DNA from: CAYYMD01 sp964472875 | GTDB taxonomy: Bacteria > Planctomycetota > Phycisphaerae > SM23-33 | NCBI GenBank assembly: GCA_964472875.1 | Contig: CAYYMD010000002.1 | Span: forward strand, 30,953-94,952 | DNA length: 64,000 bases | Direction: 5' to 3' | In this document: positions 42,646 through 50,882 of the stretch, one piece after another | How positions within the stretch are numbered: position 1 is the stretch's first letter | How the letters are laid out: the number at the start of each line of letters is the position of its first letter | Position numbers and translations under genes: made by a program | The notes under the pieces: generated by a model | What the model was told of the DNA's origin: nothing | Databases searched by the model: none | What the model saw: the letters and a program-made list of their open reading frames with translations, nothing else

Positions 42646-42878
42646 AATGCACCTTCCTTTCCCGAAGTTCGTATGCGAATCTATGCGTTTGTCGATTTTC
42701 GCCCAAATCTGTTCCATAAGAAATAAATTTATCCCGCGGCCGGTCTTTGGCGGCGGGCCTGCGGAAAATCGCCTCTGTAAATCATAATATCCGCTCGCCG
42801 CAGAATTATTTACGCATTCCAAAGCGCCGCCCGCTTGACCGGCCGCGCGCCTGCGGCTACCATTCGTGCCGGCCTGAT

Positions 42879-43742
42879 ATGAAGATAAGACCTTACAAAC
42901 TGTCGCAGATAAACATGGGCGATTTCACGCTCGCCGGCTACAGCGTCGCCGGCGAGGAGTCCGTCATCGTCGCGCCGGAACTGGACTGCGTGTTCGACAT
43001 CGGCAAGTGCCCGCGCGAGGCGCTGACGGTCAACCACGTTTTGCTGACCCACGGGCACATGGACCACGTGGCCGGACTGCCCTACTACTTCGCACAGCGC
43101 GACTTCCAGGGCATCGAGGGCGGCATGGCGCTGGTGCCGCAAAACCTCGTCGGCCCGCTGAAGGACCTGATGAGCGCGTGGGGACGCGTCGAGGGCCACG
43201 TGCCGCCGCACAGGTTCGTCGGCATGAAACCCGGCGACGATTACCGGATCCGCCGCGACCTCATCGCCCGGGCGTTCCCCACAAACCACATCCGCGGCTC
43301 GCTGGGCTTCGCGCTCATCGACGTGCGGCGGAAACTCAAAAAGGAATACCACGGCCTCACCGGCCCGCAGATAGTGGAACTGAAGGAAAAAGGCGTCGAG
43401 GTGACCAACCGCGTGGAGGTGCCGCTGGCGGCGTATCTGGGCGACACGGCCGCGGCCGAATACGCAAAACTGCCATACGTGGCCAACGCCCGGGCGCTGC
43501 TGATAGAGTGCACCTTCCTCGACGATGAGCATCGCGGCCGGGCCGCCGCCGGAAAGCACCTGCACGCATCGGAACTGGCCGGCGTGCTGGACGGCATGAA
43601 CAACGAGAAAATCATCATCGTCCACATCACCCGGCGGACGAACATGGCCGTGGCCCGCAAAATCCTCAAAAATACGCTGCCCAAAGATGTCCTCTCGAAA
43701 CTGACCTTCCTGATGAGCAGGAAATACATCGAGGAAGACTGA
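42879..43742 (+). CDS. Metallo-beta-lactamase-fold hydrolase, RNase Z-like
   Basis: MBL-fold protein of 287 residues. The metal motif THGHMDH (HxHxDH) is clear, along with downstream FPTNHIRGS and the late IIIVHITRR histidine. The order is that of RNase Z/ElaC-like enzymes, but the flexible-arm motif of tRNase Z is not evident. The ATG at 42879 was chosen because the frame upstream looks non-coding. It diverges from the serpin gene. It may process RNA or hydrolyse a small ester. Confidence 0.8.
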   Translation: MKIRPYKLSQINMGDFTLAGYSVAGEESVIVAPELDCVFDIGKCPREALTVNHVLLTHGHMDHVAGLPYYFAQRDFQGIEGGMALVPQNLVGPLKDLMSAWGRVEGHVPPHRFVGMKPGDDYRIRRDLIARAFPTNHIRGSLGFALIDVRRKLKKEYHGLTGPQIVELKEKGVEVTNRVEVPLAAYLGDTAAAEYAKLPYVANARALLIECTFLDDEHRGRAAAGKHLHASELAGVLDGMNNEKIIIVHITRRTNMAVARKILKNTLPKDVLSKLTFLMSRKYIEED

Positions 43743-43837
43743 AAACAGGATAGCGGAAGATAAGGAAAAGGCCGTAAAAACGGTGCGGTGATAAGCCGCC
43801 GGCAGAAAGTGTGAAAATAAACTTGTAACGGCCGTGC

Positions 43838-44257
43838 ATGCTGAACAATAATACCTGCGTGATGAGATATATGTTTATATTGCTGACGCTGGCGATTGCC
43901 TGCGGCGGATGCGTCGAGCGGGAGATGGAGATAACCTCCTCGCCGCCGGGCGCTCTTGTTTACGTCTCGGACAAGGAAGTCGGGCGGACGCCGCTGACCA
44001 TGCCGTTCACGTGGTACGGCGACTACGACATTATCCTCCGCAAGGCCGGCTACGAAACGCTCAAGACACACCGCAACATCCGCCGGCCGGCTTATGAAAT
44101 TCCGCCGATAGACCTGCTGAGCCAAATGGCCCCGTGGACATACCACGACCAGCGGTATTTGCACTTCGAGCTGAAGCCACGACAGGAGCCCGAGGAAGAA
44201 GAAATCGTCGAACGCGCGAGGGAACTTCGCGAAAAGAACCGACGGCCGGTGCGATAA
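43838..44257 (+). CDS. PEGA-domain lipoprotein
   Basis: Protein of 139 residues with a hydrophobic signal ending at a cysteine (IACGGC) and a PEGA domain (ITSSPPGALVYVSDKEVGRT, then TWYGDYDIILRKAGYET). PEGA domains are common in surface proteins. The C-terminal 25 residues are Glu/Arg-rich. A second start at 43862 is equally possible, as neither has a clear ribosome binding site. It is 95 bp after the MBL gene. Confidence 0.8.
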   Translation: MLNNNTCVMRYMFILLTLAIACGGCVEREMEITSSPPGALVYVSDKEVGRTPLTMPFTWYGDYDIILRKAGYETLKTHRNIRRPAYEIPPIDLLSQMAPWTYHDQRYLHFELKPRQEPEEEEIVERARELREKNRRPVR

Positions 44258-44294
44258 GAGACGGCCCGGATTCAGCGAATAACCGATTAATTAA

Positions 44295-45167
44295 TCAACG
44301 ATCCGGCAGATCCGGCGGTTCCCTGTGGAACTCGCGGCGGAAATATTTCTCGAGCGTGTCTTTCGGCACCAGTTCGAAAACCAGCCCCCTGCCCCGCATT
44401 TTTATTCTCGTAATCTTTCCATCCTGGTCCAACGTGTAGGTGTTTACCGACCTGCCCGGAAGATTCACCACCGCCTTACCGCCGCCCTGGGGCGAGATTA
44501 TAACCTTCTGAAAATTCACCCTGCCGTCGGCGATTGCCTCGCTGTTGAATATCATCATGAAGTCGGCGACCTCGCCGGCCGATACCACTTCGCGAAGCAC
44601 GACGTTGAAAATGCCTTCTGGAATATAGTTATCGGGCACGGATGACTCGACGGCGCGGTCGCCCCGGGCCACTGTGACCTTGCCGTTGTCGAATGTAATC
44701 CGTGTCCGCTGGACCAGATTGGGGGCCTGTATTATCCCCTCGTACCGAACCGACGCAAGGTCGGCGTCGACACTCCAGTTTTCCTCAGAGCGGCTTCCGG
44801 CGACGGAGTTCGTAAATATTTCCCTGCCCCTGTATTGTCCGTCGCGAGGACTTATAAGAAGCACGTTCCAGCCGACCTCACGGCCATCCGTGTTATTGAC
44901 CAGGTACCACAGCACCTCGGGATTATCCTGCGGCCAGTAATGGCCCAGGCCGCGAGTCTTGATTTTACTGATAATTTGTGCGCCGAGCTCGACGGCGTCA
45001 ATACGCTCCTGTCGCCGCATATGCACCAGAAGCCATGCAGCGGCCCCGCTGGCCACTAAAATGCCCAGCATCACGGCGTTGAGCAAAATCCTCTGTCGTC
45101 TGGAAAGTCTTTCCGGCATGGCGAACCATAATAATGTTATGCCCCCCATTAAGCAAATAACCGCCAA
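44295..45167 (-). CDS. Conserved membrane protein of unknown function
   Basis: Protein of 290 residues with two hydrophobic segments (about 2-17 and 28-49), then a soluble domain of about 240 residues. It has several beta-strand-like stretches (VGWNVLLISPRDGQY, ARGDRAVESSVPDNYIPEGIFN). I do not recognise the domain. It diverges from the WalJ-like gene and converges with the PEGA gene, 37 bp away. Confidence 0.65.
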   Translation of the reverse strand: MAVICLMGGITLLWFAMPERLSRRQRILLNAVMLGILVASGAAAWLLVHMRRQERIDAVELGAQIISKIKTRGLGHYWPQDNPEVLWYLVNNTDGREVGWNVLLISPRDGQYRGREIFTNSVAGSRSEENWSVDADLASVRYEGIIQAPNLVQRTRITFDNGKVTVARGDRAVESSVPDNYIPEGIFNVVLREVVSAGEVADFMMIFNSEAIADGRVNFQKVIISPQGGGKAVVNLPGRSVNTYTLDQDGKITRIKMRGRGLVFELVPKDTLEKYFRREFHREPPDLPDR

Positions 45168-45290
45168 TACCGTAAATCCACAGGTTACATGGCCTTCGCG
45201 AAATTCAACACGGGCTTATAAGTTTGAAAGCTCATTTCGTCTTTCCATGTAAATCGTGAAATTCATGAAAGACTTGGTTAAAATCGCGGC

Positions 45291-46061
45291 ATGAAAGTTA
45301 TTTCGCTCCAATCCGGAAGCAACGGCAATTGTTACCATGTGCAGGCCGGTGGCGCGCGGCTGGTATTCGACGCGGGCATAAGCGGCAAACGGGCCGATAC
45401 CCGCCTGGCCGCGGCCGGTCTCGACATTCGCGACGCCGACGCTGTGATTATCTCTCACGATCATGCCGACCACGTCGGCTGCGCGGGAATATATCACCGC
45501 AAGTTCAAACTGCCCGTGTACATGACGCCGCAGACACTCAAGGCCGCCTGGCAGCGTGTGCCGCTGGGAAAATTCCGCGGCGTAAGTCACTTTTGCTGCG
45601 GCGATGTGCTGAAATTTGACGGTGTCAGCGTGCAGACCATCCCTACGCCGCACGATGGGGCGGACGGGTCGGCCTTCGTCATCGACGATGGTAAACACCG
45701 CCTGGGCATACTGACGGACCTTGGCCACGTTTTCGCCGGGCTGGCCGACCTCATCTCCTCACTGGATGCGGTTATTTTGGAAAGCAATTTCGACCCGCGA
45801 ATGCTGGAAGCCGGCTTGTATCCGCCATTTGTCAAGCGTCGCATCCGCGGGCCGGGCGGACATTTATCGAACATCGAGTCGGCCGAACTCATCCGCCGCC
45901 ACGGCAAAGGCCGCCTGCAATGGCTGTGCATAGCCCATCTGTCGCAGAACAACAACACGCCGGAACTGGCCCTGGAGACCCACCGCAAAACCCTCGGCCG
46001 GACTCTTTCCATCCGCCTTGCCGGACGACATGCCGCTACGGAAGTGCTGGAAATTATTTAA
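45291..46061 (+). CDS. WalJ/YycJ-type metallo-beta-lactamase-fold hydrolase
   Basis: MBL-fold protein of 256 residues. The metal motif reads SHDHADH (HxHxDH) and the N-terminal MKVISLQSGSNGNCYHV matches the WalJ/YycJ family. In Firmicutes WalJ is linked to cell-wall control by WalRK and to DNA damage; here it stands alone, with a strong terminator directly after its stop. The function in Planctomycetes is unknown. Confidence 0.85.
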   Translation: MKVISLQSGSNGNCYHVQAGGARLVFDAGISGKRADTRLAAAGLDIRDADAVIISHDHADHVGCAGIYHRKFKLPVYMTPQTLKAAWQRVPLGKFRGVSHFCCGDVLKFDGVSVQTIPTPHDGADGSAFVIDDGKHRLGILTDLGHVFAGLADLISSLDAVILESNFDPRMLEAGLYPPFVKRRIRGPGGHLSNIESAELIRRHGKGRLQWLCIAHLSQNNNTPELALETHRKTLGRTLSIRLAGRHAATEVLEII

Positions 46062-46065
46062 TCCC

Positions 46066-46095
46066 GCCGGCAAACAAGTTGCCGGCCCTTTTTTT
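46066..46095 (+). terminator. Rho-independent terminator after the WalJ-like gene
   Basis: GCCGGCAA pairs perfectly with TTGCCGGC around a 5-base loop, followed by CC and seven T. It begins 5 bases after the stop and touches the convergent purM stop codon. Confidence 0.85.
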
Positions 46096-47204
46096 CAGGC
46101 CCACTGGATTTCGGGTCCGCCTTTGCAGACCTTTCCGAGAACCCAGCACCGCTGGCCGGATTTGCGAAGCCGCGACATTATCGACGGCGCGAACTTCTGC
46201 GCGACTATCATCACGAACCCAACGCCCATGTTGAATACCCGCATCATCTCAATCTGGTCGACCGGCCCGCGCTCGGCGATGAGTTTGAAAATTGGCGGAA
46301 CATGCCAAGAGCCACGCTTAATGCGAACAGTCAGCCCATCCGGCATCGCCCGAGGCAGATTGCCCGGTAGCCCCCCGCCGGTGATGTGCGCCATGGCGCG
46401 GACGACACGCTTTTTCTTGTAAGCCCGCAGCACGCCAAGCACCGCCTGAGTGTATATCCGCGTCGGCCGCAGCAATTCCTCACCCAGCGTGCCCCCCTCC
46501 AACTCGGTTGGGCGATCGGCCAGGCGGAAGCCGGCTTTATCAAGCAGGACCTTCCGGGCCAAACCAAACCCGTTTGAGTGCAGCCCGTCAGATGCGATTG
46601 CCACGGCCACGTCACCTGGGCAAACGCCCCGGCCGTCGATTACCTTTTTCCGCTCTACAACGCCGACTGCGAAGCCGGCCAGGTCGAACTCTTTCGGCTC
46701 GTAGAAGCCAGGCATCTCAGCCGTCTCACCGCCAAGAAGCGCGCATTCGCTCAGTCGGCAACCCTCGGCGATGCCCCGGACTATCTCGGCATTACGCTTG
46801 GGGTCGAGTTTGCCCACGGCCATGTAATCCAGGAAAAACAGCGGCTCGGCTCCGCAGCAGATCATGTCGTTTACGTTCATGGCCACCAGGTCAACGCCCA
46901 CGGTATCGAGTTTGTCGGCCGCGAAGGCCACCTTGAGTTTCGTGCCTACACCGTCGGTGCAGGCCACCAGCAGCGGTTCTGTATAGTTTCGCTTGAACAG
47001 TCGCTCGTTGTAGTCCAGACGGAACATGCCCGCAAAGCCGCCGTAGGACTTTACAACACGGGGCGTGTAAGTCTGCTCTACCATGCCGCGGATACTGTCC
47101 ACGAACTGCTCGCCGGCGTCTATATCCACGCCGGCGGATTTATATGTCATGGCCGGGTCGTCGGGCTTCGAGTCGCGGTTCTTTCTGGATTTTCGTTTCG
47201 CCAT
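46095..47204 (-). CDS. purM: Phosphoribosylformylglycinamidine cyclo-ligase
   Basis: AIR synthetase, fifth step of purine synthesis. The signatures TDGVGTKLKVAF, NDMICCGAEPLFFLDY, GGETAEMPGFY and the late HITGGGLPGNLPR are intact. The ATG at 47204 gives 369 residues with a short Lys/Arg-rich leader; a longer upstream frame is not supported by a ribosome binding site, whereas AGGA precedes 47204. It diverges from the HEAT lipoprotein gene. Confidence 0.96.
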   Translation of the reverse strand: MAKRKSRKNRDSKPDDPAMTYKSAGVDIDAGEQFVDSIRGMVEQTYTPRVVKSYGGFAGMFRLDYNERLFKRNYTEPLLVACTDGVGTKLKVAFAADKLDTVGVDLVAMNVNDMICCGAEPLFFLDYMAVGKLDPKRNAEIVRGIAEGCRLSECALLGGETAEMPGFYEPKEFDLAGFAVGVVERKKVIDGRGVCPGDVAVAIASDGLHSNGFGLARKVLLDKAGFRLADRPTELEGGTLGEELLRPTRIYTQAVLGVLRAYKKKRVVRAMAHITGGGLPGNLPRAMPDGLTVRIKRGSWHVPPIFKLIAERGPVDQIEMMRVFNMGVGFVMIVAQKFAPSIMSRLRKSGQRCWVLGKVCKGGPEIQWA

Positions 47205-47273
47205 GGCAGATATCCTAACATGAGAATCGGCGGATTCAAGCGCCGCCGGTCTGGAGTATTTTAACACTGAAGT

Positions 47274-47302
47274 TTGACAATACGCCCTCGCCGATATAAA
47301 AA
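47274..47302 (+). promoter_or_regulatory. Candidate promoter for the HEAT-repeat lipoprotein gene
   Basis: Perfect TTGACA (47274-47279) followed by the AT-rich TATAAAAA; TATAAA gives 15-base and TAAAAA gives 17-base spacing. It lies about 70 bases before the start codon. Confidence 0.5.
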
Positions 47303-47369
47303 TAGATAAAGGCGTCGGACAAAGCGGTATCGAGGGCGATAAACAACGAACTATGGACGCTGACGATAA

Positions 47370-49829
47370 ATGAAAACTTTTGGCCATGCACTCTTAGTAT
47401 TGGGGATATGCACACTTTCGACGGTCAGTTCGTGCGGCCAGAGCACCTCCGGTGAACTTACACCGGACCAGAAAATGGAACTTAAGACACTGACTGGGCA
47501 GCTGACGGGCGCCCAGCGGTCGCCCCAGACCCGACTCGAAGCGGCCAAGTTGCTGCTTACGCGCCCCTACCCGCAGGCGAAAAAGACCCTTCGCCGACTT
47601 CTTGAAGACAAAAACAACGACGCCGCACGAATCGCCATAGCAGGCGCCATCGCCGCTGACGACGGCGACGGCGAAAGCTTCATAGAACCGCTTATGGCAA
47701 TGCTTACCGGCGAGAATCCCGACGTTCGGGCAGCCGCGGCCGAAGCGCTGGCCTCCTATAAAGACCATGGCGTAACAGATAAACTAATCGCCACGGCCGG
47801 GCATCACCGCAAGGACCACTCTGACTGGACGGCGGTTCGCCTTGCAGCGATAGACGCATTGGGCCGGTCACCCCGCAAGGAAGTAGTATCGGCACTGATT
47901 GAACTTCTGAACGATAAGAACGATATCATCCGTCAGAAAGTCTTCTCGGCCCTGGAGAACATCACCAGCATCGGAACATTCGGCGACAATGCAGACAAAT
48001 GGAAACAATGGTGGCGTCGGAACAAGTCCAGGCCCCGCCACGAATGGCTGGCCGAGGTGGTCAAAAACCTGGCAGAGTCACGGGATGCTCTCAAGGACCG
48101 CAATGCCCGCCTGCGCAACCGCCTTAGAAAGGCAATGAGCGACCTGTATACCGCCACCGCATCGGCCGCCCGCGATAAAATGCTGCTGGGTATGCTCAAG
48201 GACAAGATCCGCGACGTCCGTCTGGTGGGGTTGAAGATAGCCAATGACAGGATAATCTCCAACGAACCGCTTAACGAAGACATTCGCAGCCAGGTCCGCA
48301 CCCTGTGCGGCGACGATTCGGCCGAGGTCCGCAAAGAAGCGGCACTTTTGACGGCCTCACTCAACCAGGACGGCGCCACAGAGAAACTGCTGGAGCGCCT
48401 GGAGGTCGAGAAGAACGCCGAAGTCCGCCAGGCGCTTTTGACCGGGCTTGGTCAGTTACACAAATCCTCCGCTCTTGGCGCTGTGCTGGAAGAGGTAAAC
48501 TCTTCCAACGACGGAGTAGCGGCGGCAGCGGCCTCGGCTCTGGGACGATTCGCGGAGGCCGATCCGCTGGACAAGGATGTCCGTAAAAAGGCCACCGCCG
48601 CACTTATCGAACGTTACCGCGGCGCGAACGATTCGGCCGCTCACGCTGCCCTGCGCGAGGCGCTTATATCGGCACTTGGCGAGGTGGGCGACGGCGATGT
48701 TCACGCTGTTTTGACGCAGGCCCTGGAAGACAAAGCGGCTACCGTTCGACTGGCGGCCGTTAACGGCCTGGCAAATCTCGGTGCTTCCGAATCGGCCGAC
48801 GCCATCGCCGTGGCCATATCCGATCCGGATCGCGGCGTCCGACGCGCGGCAATATCGGCCGTGGGAAAACTCGCCGGTAAAAAGCACCTGCCCACAATAA
48901 TAAAAAGGACCGACGCTTCCGTAGAACCCGACGCGGAGGTGCGAAAGCAGGCGTGGCAGGTTTCAATGGAAATACTTGCCGCCTCCGAGGTGGACGTGCT
49001 TCAATCGGTCTGCAAGTCACTCAAAGACCGTGATGACGCCCTTGAGCAGAGAATCCAAATTCTTCAACTCTTGATATTGGCTATGAAGTCATCCGGGAAC
49101 TATCCCCCTGCTGAAATAGCCGATGCGCATCGCAGGGTGGGTGAGGCGTTGATGACAGCCGGGCGCCCCGCCGAAGCGGCAGAGGCGTTTACCACCGCCT
49201 ACAATGCATTCGAGTCAGCCGAAACCGATGACAACGCCGCGCAGGCGAAAGAGGTATTTCTGCAACGGATAGAAGCACTGCTGGCCTCAGGGAATCCGGC
49301 GGTTACAAAGGTACTGGCCGAGCAGAAATCGGATGAGTTATTTTCACGCGGACTGAGCAACGTCAACGCTTACCTTGAAAAACTTTTGGAAACGAACAAG
49401 TATCAATCGAGTATTAAGCTGCTCAATTCAATCCTGGAACAATTGCCGCACCGGTTGACCGCTGAGCAGCGGAATAAATATGAAAAGATGCTGGCCGATG
49501 CCACCAGGGCACAAGACGACAGCGAACGCCGGCAAATCGAGAAACTTATCACACGGCTTGGGGATAATGACACGTCGGACTCACGGGAAGCCGCAGAAAG
49601 ACTAAAGACCATGTCCGAGCGGGCCGTGCCGATCCTTGTGGAACAGTTGAAACTATCCGTCCACCAGGGCGAGGTGAAAAAGGAAAAAGCAATTCTCGAT
49701 GTTCTCGCCCGAATAACCGGAAATGCCCCTGCCTACGCAATATCGGCCGGCGTCGAAAACAAACTCAAGGCCATAGATTCATGGTCTCCCGGCAGCGCGA
49801 CTACCGGCAGCGCCGGCAACGAACAGTGA
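47370..49829 (+). CDS. HEAT-repeat lipoprotein
   Basis: Protein of 819 residues with a lipoprotein signal (lipobox VSSC, Cys22). About residues 40-560 consist of repeated HEAT-type helix pairs (for example IEPLMAMLTGENPDVRAAAA and LNDKNDIIRQKVFSALENI), with conserved Asp-Val-Arg turns. The last 200 residues are helical and TPR-like (EALMTAGRPAEAAEAFTTAY). Such proteins scaffold complexes. A TTGACA promoter lies upstream. Its stop is 1 bp from the convergent phosphatase gene. The partner is unknown. Confidence 0.85.
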   Translation: MKTFGHALLVLGICTLSTVSSCGQSTSGELTPDQKMELKTLTGQLTGAQRSPQTRLEAAKLLLTRPYPQAKKTLRRLLEDKNNDAARIAIAGAIAADDGDGESFIEPLMAMLTGENPDVRAAAAEALASYKDHGVTDKLIATAGHHRKDHSDWTAVRLAAIDALGRSPRKEVVSALIELLNDKNDIIRQKVFSALENITSIGTFGDNADKWKQWWRRNKSRPRHEWLAEVVKNLAESRDALKDRNARLRNRLRKAMSDLYTATASAARDKMLLGMLKDKIRDVRLVGLKIANDRIISNEPLNEDIRSQVRTLCGDDSAEVRKEAALLTASLNQDGATEKLLERLEVEKNAEVRQALLTGLGQLHKSSALGAVLEEVNSSNDGVAAAAASALGRFAEADPLDKDVRKKATAALIERYRGANDSAAHAALREALISALGEVGDGDVHAVLTQALEDKAATVRLAAVNGLANLGASESADAIAVAISDPDRGVRRAAISAVGKLAGKKHLPTIIKRTDASVEPDAEVRKQAWQVSMEILAASEVDVLQSVCKSLKDRDDALEQRIQILQLLILAMKSSGNYPPAEIADAHRRVGEALMTAGRPAEAAEAFTTAYNAFESAETDDNAAQAKEVFLQRIEALLASGNPAVTKVLAEQKSDELFSRGLSNVNAYLEKLLETNKYQSSIKLLNSILEQLPHRLTAEQRNKYEKMLADATRAQDDSERRQIEKLITRLGDNDTSDSREAAERLKTMSERAVPILVEQLKLSVHQGEVKKEKAILDVLARITGNAPAYAISAGVENKLKAIDSWSPGSATTGSAGNEQ

Positions 49830-49830
49830 C

Positions 49831-50589
49831 TCAGCAGCGGTCAATAACCACGAGTGACTGGTCATCGCATAATTCGCATTCCGAGCGAAATTCCTCCACC
49901 ATGCTGAATACCTCCTTTACAAGACGTTCAGCGGACTGATCATGAAATTTTGACATGACTCGCTCCATTTGTTTCCAGCCAAGATGCTCCTCCGCACTGT
50001 TTATCACATCAACCACACCATCCGTGTAAAGGACCATCCTGTGGCCGGGCGATAATGTCATACACTGGTCTACAGGCGTGAACTCCTGTACTCCCAGCAA
50101 CATATCGTGTGGGCCAAGAAAATCTATGGAAGGATCATCATTACGACCCAGCAACGGAAGAGGATGGCCGGCGTTCACATAGAAACATACATGGCTCGGG
50201 GCGTCCAGCACAGCATAGAAAATCGAACATAACAGGTTCATGCCAATGCTTCGTCCCTGTTCGATAAGGAGATGATTCAGCGCCTGCACCACCTGTCCCG
50301 GGCGGGTGAGTTTAGCTTCACCGGAACGCAGGAAGCCCATTATCTGAGCCATAACCAGAGATGCGCTGACACCATGGCCAATAACATCGCCAATCACCAC
50401 GGCCATCTGCTGAGAGTTAATACGAATGAAATCGTAGAAATCCCCGCCCAGCGTTCGGCACATGCGATTGTGCACGGCAATATCGTGATGATCCCAGTCG
50501 TGCGGGCGCCCCTTGGGCAACAATGCCGCCTGCATCTCTACAGCCAGCGCCAAATCGTGATCATCCGAGTGTGAATATGCTTCAAGCAT
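49831..50589 (-). CDS. SpoIIE/RsbU-type PP2C phosphatase
   Basis: Protein phosphatase of 252 residues. The PP2C/SpoIIE signatures are visible: GGDFYDFI near residue 49, VVIGDVIGHGVSASLVMA, VNAGHPLPLL and VLYTDGVVDVINS. No sensor domain is attached. Such phosphatases act on anti-sigma-factor antagonists in partner switching; no anti-sigma kinase is nearby. It is downstream of rubredoxin and rseP on the same strand. Confidence 0.88.
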   Translation of the reverse strand: MLEAYSHSDDHDLALAVEMQAALLPKGRPHDWDHHDIAVHNRMCRTLGGDFYDFIRINSQQMAVVIGDVIGHGVSASLVMAQIMGFLRSGEAKLTRPGQVVQALNHLLIEQGRSIGMNLLCSIFYAVLDAPSHVCFYVNAGHPLPLLGRNDDPSIDFLGPHDMLLGVQEFTPVDQCMTLSPGHRMVLYTDGVVDVINSAEEHLGWKQMERVMSKFHDQSAERLVKEVFSMVEEFRSECELCDDQSLVVIDRC

Positions 50590-50630
50590 GGCGCATCAAC
50601 ACGGGCGACAGTTTCACAAAAAGTTCGGAG

Positions 50631-50792
50631 TTACTCCATTGGTGAAAAATCTTCTTTGGGCACGCCGCATTCCGGGCAAACCCAGTCGTCGGGGATGTCC
50701 TCGAACGCCGTGCCCGGCTCAACACCGTTTTCAGGGTCGCCTTTTTCGGGGTCGTAAACGTAACCGCATACGTCGCATATATACTTCTTCAT
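50631..50792 (-). CDS. Rubredoxin
   Basis: Iron-binding electron carrier of 53 residues with the two knuckles CDVCGY and CPECGV, spaced as in family members. AAAGGAG precedes the ATG at 50792; a longer N-terminus is not favoured. It lies between rseP and the phosphatase gene on the same strand and may serve oxygen detoxification, though no partner is nearby. Confidence 0.97.
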   Translation of the reverse strand: MKKYICDVCGYVYDPEKGDPENGVEPGTAFEDIPDDWVCPECGVPKEDFSPME

Positions 50793-50882
50793 CAAATACT
50801 CCTTTCTTCTATCAATTTTAGCACTCGTTTTGGCGTTTTTCATAAAAGAATATCACGGCCATGCCACTAAGTCCGCGATTCC

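Noticed and set aside
41440..42726. 428-codon open frame on the plus strand
   Set aside because: Antisense to the serpin, with His/Arg/Gln-rich low-complexity translation and no recognisable domain.
43241..44164. 307-codon open frame on the minus strand
   Set aside because: Overlaps both the MBL-fold gene and the PEGA lipoprotein on the other strand; no family features.
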